Shown in pieces: positions 7,401-10,279 of a stretch of DNA of 10,279 nt; positions within the stretch are counted from its first letter, which is position 1, and every line of letters begins with the position of its first letter. Location: NCBI GenBank assembly GCA_028565715.1, contig JAOXYC010245122.1, forward strand, positions 1-10,279. Reading direction: 5' to 3'. The position numbers were made by a program, and so were the translations under genes. The DNA comes from Phoronis pallida. Taxonomy: Eukaryota; Phoronida; Phoronidae. The notes under the pieces were generated by a model. It was given only the letters and a program-made list of their open reading frames with translations, searched no databases and had not been told where the DNA came from.

Positions 7401-9705
7401 AGCCCACAACTTTAAAAGGCCTTAGCCCAGAAATTGCTAAAAACTAACGTTGTATCTTTGCTACGCATACTATTGAAAGTCCTACCTCTCTACAATAGAC
7501 CATCCAGTCTGGTTGTATCTGTTCCGCCATGTCGTACGGTGTAACAAGATATAGGAGGTGTAGATGGTTTGCTACAACTAGTGACTGCTGAGCCTGGCAT
7601 AAGTCTTTATACAGCTGTGGTGCTCTATCAACATCTAAACTACCTGAAATGGGGAATTGTTAGAAAGGGTATAATTTCATTTGCGGTAATAAAGTTTTTA
7701 CTTAAAAGTAAACATAGTAAAAGCCCCCAAGAGTACTGTTTAATTTTTCCAGATTATTTGGAAAATCACAAGCATACAACCACATATAGTTAGTTAGTCA
7801 TTAACAGAACCAGGTAGAATAGCTCAGTTGGAAGAAATCCTTAGAAATTATTTTTCTAGCCCGTCTGATCCTATACATCATTGACACAACTGGGAATGAT
7901 TACCGACTGTGGTTGGGAAGTAACCAGAGGGAGTTGTCCAATTCTCATCAACTCACCGACAGAAACCCAGAAACAACAGGCCTAGAAGATGAAATATCTT
8001 ATGCGTAATATACTGAATCACTGACACACAATTTCCCCCTAAAATAGGCTGGTAAACACTAAACCTGGTTCTTTGTGGAAGTAGTCGATTGAAATAACTG
8101 GTTTTGTACAAAGTGTTTTGGTTGAAATAAATAAAATAATGATACCTTTAAAAGCTGCTCCACCCAGCTCAGTGACCTTCATCTCATTCTGTACATGTTT
8201 GAGAAGTTTCAGATCAAACAGTTTACTGACTGCATCTTGTGTGATCTCTTCAAGATTGAGGTTCATCTGAGAGGCTTGTATTGACAAGAATGTGGAAGAC
8301 ATGAACTTGACTACATCATCTACATTGTTGGCAATCTGAAATGAGGTCATGATTATTTTAGATATTATTAAGATTTCGCAAGTACAAAACCTATTTAGAC
8401 ATCCTAAAGTTCAACTTAAAAGTTGAACTTCAGAATGTCGACAAAGGTTAAAGATACTCTCTCTGCATTGGTCCCAATCTGGCATCAAAATGCAAATCAA
8501 CTAGAAATGTTGTGTACGAGTATTTTGTTGAACATGACTTACTTGCATCTGAGTAAAAATTTTTTTACAAAGGGGTGATTTGAGTGCTTTTGTGTCCAAT
8601 ATAACCTAAACTTAAGAGAAGATTTGACATTTATCAGAAACAGAGCTCTCAAATCACAACTTACAGATTTTTTTTACTCAAATGCAAGTAAGTTATGTTC
8701 AACAAAGGACTCATACACAAAATTTCTAGTTGATTTGCATTATGATGCCAGATTTGAACCAACGCAGAGAGAGTATCTTAAATGGTAGAATCCTTACTTT
8801 TTTTGTTTCTGTTTTGAGACTTCAATATTTATTTTTTGGGTCAAACTGATCCCTGATCATTGATGAAAAAGCCAGTGAAGCAACAGGACATGGCATTTCC
8901 CATGTCCTGCATCTGTTTCATTCCTTTTAGCACTCAGGATTCCCCGCCTAATAGTCATTTGGATCTGTATCATGTGGTGTTTGTTTGTACAAAAAAGTTA
9001 TATTATTTAAATTATTTTAAAATCGTTAAGACAAGTACTTAAGGTGGTGCTCCACGCTAATTGGCCATTTTTGACCTTTTTTGGTGAGCACCACCTTAAA
9101 AGGAATGGTGTTGCATAGTTACCTTTAAGCCAATACAAGACAGTAGGAGTTCTCTAATGCCTTTTCCACCTCCATAATACAGACTACTGCTACATTTACT
9201 GCACGGCCCACTGATCAAGTCTTGTACCTGAAAATACAATATTTTGCACAAAAAGTCATGCACATAAATTAAGAACATTTCAAACAAATTCAGCAAGTTT
9301 ACTGTAAACTACAAGAAATTGTGCACCATGAATTTTCATTTCCACAACCGACTAAAGTACTAAAAGTTTATTAATCACTTTTGCCAAAAGCCAATTATTA
9401 ACCATGCAGTTCCATCAAAATAACAAATTGTAATTTATATCATTATAACCCCACCATTTTTTGACATTGTGTTTTGACAATGGATTTGGACCAATGCAGG
9501 GCTAGTAACTTTAAGAATCATAAATGTGAAACATCAAAATTATTGCAGCGCTTCAAACTGTACCTTAAGTCGATCATTCTTCTTAACAATGAGAATACTC
9601 TCGCCAGAAGTGTCTATACCAGCCCTGCCTGCACGGCCAGTCATCTGCTTGTATTGACTACGAGACATAAACTCTGAACCAATGTAAGCTGCCCGGAGAA
9701 TCACA
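4314..9705 (-). CDS. HELQ: HELQ, C-terminal half (nine exons, 5' part outside the window)
   Basis: HELQ is a nuclear superfamily-2 (Ski2-like) 3'-5' DNA helicase acting at stalled forks and in double-strand-break and crosslink repair with RAD51 paralogues (family knowledge). Exons, in gene order: 9564-9705, 9123-9227, 8146-8335, 7486-7643, 7116-7214, 6412-6585, 5878-5991, 5225-5356, 4314-4484. All introns are GT-AG and phases agree; after a split first codon they give 427 residues, then TGA. Residues 20-27 are helicase motif VI (QMTGRAGR), followed by [10 protein letters not shown]. Then come winged-helix and ratchet segments ([28 protein letters not shown]), a helix-hairpin-helix around 320-350 ([19 protein letters not shown]) and a Ser/Gly/Ala-rich tail of about 40 residues. 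The related POLQ helicase reads GRAGRKGVDT at motif VI and lacks the WSVSEQF-type block, so HELQ fits better. No lesion is seen. Motifs I to V and the start codon lie beyond base 10279. Confidence 0.93.
4747..5034. repeat. 158-bp-period tandem duplication in the last HELQ intron
   Basis: Copy 1 (about 4747-4876) and copy 2 (about 4905-5034) share about 130 bp at an exact offset of 158, checked at TCGCAG (4771 and 4929) and CTTGAACATGGT (4847 and 5005). They differ by scattered substitutions, so the duplication is not recent. The 75-codon minus-strand open frame across copy 2 is not conserved as an exon. Confidence 0.85.
5225..5356 (-). CDS. HELQ: HELQ exon h: helix-hairpin-helix domain
   Basis: A 44-codon, phase 0-0 exon with an ATAATTACAG acceptor and an AGG|GTAAAA donor. 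It encodes [20 protein letters not shown] and ends [10 protein letters not shown]. Vertebrate HELQ has GRAKQLYSAGYKS here. A donor one or two bases earlier (GCAAG|GG) would break the phase with the next exon. Confidence 0.92.
5357..5877 (-). other. HELQ intron, no feature seen
   Basis: A 521-bp intron between exons g and h, with pyrimidine-rich stretches but no structured or repeated element that I could identify. Confidence 0.55.
5878..5991 (-). CDS. HELQ: HELQ exon g: ratchet end and helix-hairpin-helix entry
   Basis: A 38-codon, phase 0-0 exon with a TTAATTTAG acceptor and a CAG|GTAGGG donor. It encodes [29 protein letters not shown] and ends IPGVKQ, the first hairpin of the helix-hairpin-helix DNA-binding domain. 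Confidence 0.92.
5992..6411 (-). other. HELQ intron, no feature seen
   Basis: A 420-bp intron between exons f and g. Open frames here are short and have no similarity I recognise. Confidence 0.55.
6412..6585 (-). CDS. HELQ: HELQ exon f: ratchet helix domain
   Basis: A 58-codon, phase 0-0 exon with a CTTTTCCAG acceptor and a CAG|GTAAAA donor. It starts [19 protein letters not shown] and contains [20 protein letters not shown], then [10 protein letters not shown]. These are among the most conserved blocks of the HELQ C-terminal half and separate it from POLQ. The internal ATG near 6573 is not a start; the frame continues from the splice site. Confidence 0.94.
6586..7115 (-). other. HELQ intron, no feature seen
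   Basis: A 530-bp AT-rich intron between exons e and f. I found no inverted repeat, RNA or open frame of note. Confidence 0.55.
7116..7214 (-). CDS. HELQ: HELQ exon e: ratchet domain
   Basis: A 33-codon, phase 0-0 exon between an ATATTTCAG acceptor and a CAG|GTGAGA donor. It encodes VSKLEEAEL, then [16 protein letters not shown], matching the HELQ block with LGVSESFIGKKASGQ. It is too short to show as an open frame of its own. Confidence 0.92.
7486..7643 (-). CDS. HELQ: HELQ exon d: ratchet (Sec63-like) domain start
   Basis: The acceptor is CCCCATTTCAG and the donor GAG|GTAGGA. Two bases complete the glycine left by the previous exon, then 52 codons follow. The block [16 protein letters not shown] followed by [10 protein letters not shown] is typical of HELQ at this point. 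It lies on the strand opposite a + strand open frame, which is a shadow. Confidence 0.93.
7644..8145 (-). other. HELQ intron with SINE-like fragment
   Basis: A 502-bp intron between exons c and d. Apart from the SINE-like stretch at 7811-7980 it is unremarkable AT-rich sequence. Confidence 0.5.
7811..7980 (+). mobile_element. Possible tRNA-derived SINE remnant
   Basis: TAGCTCAGTTGG at 7820-7831 fits the RNA polymerase III A box of a tRNA. A weak B-box-like GTCTGATCC follows at 7863-7871, a normal A-to-B spacing. The region between does not fold as a good cloverleaf, so it is not a functional tRNA gene. The following 100 bp is GC-richer than the intron around it, as a SINE body would be. The B box is poor and no tail was found, so confidence is low. 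Confidence 0.35.
8146..8335 (-). CDS. HELQ: HELQ exon c: winged-helix domain
   Basis: The acceptor is CTCATTTCAG and the donor AAAG|GTATCA. The exon starts in phase 0 with [16 protein letters not shown] (vertebrate HELQ has IATNLDDIYHFMNGTF) and ends [10 protein letters not shown] plus one base of a glycine codon. The 190 bp equal 63 codons + 1. Reading on past the donor stays open for some codons but loses similarity, so the splice is preferred. Confidence 0.93.
8398..8439. repeat. 42-bp near-perfect hairpin
   Basis: The two 20-base halves are inverse copies with two mismatches and a 2-base centre; the core is AAGTTCAACT / AGTTGAACTT. It lies 12 bp left of the MITE start in the same intron. 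It may be a separate small fold-back element or a relic of an earlier insertion. Confidence 0.6.
8452..8778. mobile_element. Fold-back MITE, copy 2 (intronic)
   Basis: A 327-bp element starting AGATACTCTCTCTGC and ending with its inverse GCAGAGAGAGTATCT. The inverted arms are about 130-140 bp each (roughly 8452-8590 and 8640-8778), so nearly the whole element is a palindrome. The left flank reads GGTTAA and the right TAAATG, hinting at TTAA-type insertion, but no clean duplication is visible. No transposase is encoded. It shares an identical 34-bp stretch and its ends with the element at 3876-4169, so both belong to one family. Confidence 0.85.
9039..9099. repeat. 61-bp hairpin element with TTAA ends
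   Basis: TTAAGGTGGTGCTC (9039-9052) is exactly inverted as GAGCACCACCTTAA (9086-9099), around a 33-bp loop. The 14-bp perfect stem is GC-richer than its surroundings and starts and ends in TTAA. It resembles a tiny fold-back or MITE remnant in the HELQ intron between exons b and c. A structured intronic element is the alternative. Confidence 0.65.
9123..9227 (-). CDS. HELQ: HELQ exon b: start of the winged-helix region
   Basis: This 105-bp, 35-codon exon lies between a TATTTTCAG acceptor and an AAG|GTAACT donor, phase 0 on both sides. It begins [12 protein letters not shown] and ends [13 protein letters not shown]. It aligns with the HELQ segment after motif VI, where the vertebrate protein also ends in SLIGLK. 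The middle ([12 protein letters not shown]) is cysteine-, serine- and glycine-rich and less conserved. Confidence 0.9.
9228..9563 (-). other. HELQ intron, no feature seen
   Basis: A 336-bp AT-rich intron between exons a and b. I see no repeat, RNA gene or open frame worth noting. Confidence 0.6.
9564..9705 (-). CDS. HELQ: HELQ exon a: helicase motif VI
   Basis: The acceptor is a pyrimidine-rich tract ending in TTTTGACAG and the donor is AAG|GTACAG. The exon starts with the last base of a split codon, then 47 codons beginning VILRAAY. It carries [15 protein letters not shown], the motif VI arginine-finger region of Ski2-like helicases, and ends in phase 0 after DRLK. The 142 bp equal 1 + 47 x 3. 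Confidence 0.93.
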
Positions 9706-10274
9706 CTGTCAAAACAAGAAATATATCTATCAGTCAGCATTCTCTTACTTCGAAGTAAATTTTGTTCCACACAGCAATTTTACTTCGAAGTAAATGTACC
9801 GTGTGGAAACAACTATATTGTGTTTTTCTCACAGTCTCAAAAAAAGCAGTTTTTATTGACAATGTCAGTCTCTTCACACGCGATAAGTCACATGCTCAAG
9901 GAATGCTTAACACTAATATTTGCCCTTAAAGTATTGTTGGGTACATTTCCCATACTTTCACAGTCTGGAAATAATTGTTTTTTTAAGAATTTTAAAAGAA
10001 AGACTATTCAAGGGAATCTTTAATTAGCCTCCAACGTAACCTTAATAGTAATTTATCTGAGAAGGCCCATGAGTGGCGCTGTGGCCGTGTCACACGAGGA
10101 TTTGTCGTTTTCTTGAGTTTAGATTGATCTAGTATCTCCACAACAGTGTTGGAGACAAGGTCTTGCAGTTTAATTCCCTGTTTTTTAAATCATGTAGTTT
10201 TCATCCAAAAATGTTCATCAGCTTGGTGAATCATATATTACGAAGGTTATTAAGACACAAGCAGTAAAACTTAC
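9706..10274 (-). other. HELQ intron (incomplete) with palindrome
   Basis: Non-coding by my reading. It holds the TTCGAA-centred palindrome and a 61-codon minus-strand open frame (10004-10189) without HELQ similarity or good splice sites, which I regard as chance or a decayed repeat. Confidence 0.5.
9763..9811. repeat. 49-bp imperfect palindrome centred on TTCGAA
   Basis: TGTTCCACAC on the left pairs with GTGTGGAAACA on the right, around a central TTTACTTCGAAGTAAAT core, with a few mismatches between. The inner TTACTTCGAAGTAA also occurs 35 bp to the left (9745-9758). It is 60 bp from the HELQ acceptor. It may be a short fold-back element remnant; no target-site duplication was recognised. 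Confidence 0.6.
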
Positions 10275-10279
10275 AGTAT
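10275..10279 (-). other. Possible splice donor at the window edge
   Basis: The minus strand reads ATACT|GTAAGT, a consensus donor. If it ended the upstream HELQ exon, the split codon would be Leu (CT+T). The family normally has Arg or Lys just before VILR, so this may be coincidence or a donor of another exon. No sequence coding for the expected NLPAR block was found in 9706-10274, so the preceding HELQ exon lies outside the window. Confidence 0.2.

Noticed and set aside
8860-9042. 60-codon plus-strand open frame inside a HELQ intron
   Set aside because: No similarity, antisense to HELQ and next to a MITE; length is within chance.
10004-10189. 61-codon minus-strand open frame with LQDLVS, similar to the VQDLIS start of HELQ exon b
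   Set aside because: The similarity stops after six residues, it lies on the wrong side of the motif VI exon, and it lacks good splice sites.

Overview
The window is animal nuclear DNA. It is AT-rich and intron-dense, with GT-AG introns, fold-back DNA transposon remnants and a probable tRNA-derived SINE fragment. It looks like a marine invertebrate; a lophotrochozoan such as a bivalve mollusc is my guess from overall texture only. It is not bacterial, and nearly all short open frames are chance.

The right half (4314-9705, minus strand) is the 3' part of the gene for the DNA repair helicase HELQ. Nine coding exons could be placed, each with GT and AG borders and matching phase. Together they encode about 427 residues, running from just before helicase motif VI (QMTGRAGR) through the winged-helix, ratchet and helix-hairpin-helix domains to the stop codon. 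No frameshift or internal stop was found. The exons for the ATPase core lie beyond base 10279.

The left end (554-1792, minus strand) carries what I read as the 5' part of a second gene. A first exon encodes a clean signal peptide and is followed by two very small exons (66 and 42 bp). Both are bounded by phase-1 introns and encode Thr/Ser/Gln-rich segments. The gene would continue leftward out of the window and its family is not recognised.

Between the two genes (1793-4313) there is no confident gene. This stretch has two CpG-dense patches (about 1830-1920 and 3010-3140), one possible exon, a CRE-like TGACGTCA site and a fold-back MITE just downstream of HELQ. A second copy of the same MITE family sits in a HELQ intron. 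Other intronic structure includes a 158-bp tandem duplication, a 14-bp-stem hairpin element with TTAA ends, a 20-bp-arm hairpin, a TTCGAA-centred palindrome and a SINE-like fragment. The two genes show no functional link; they are simply neighbours on the same strand.
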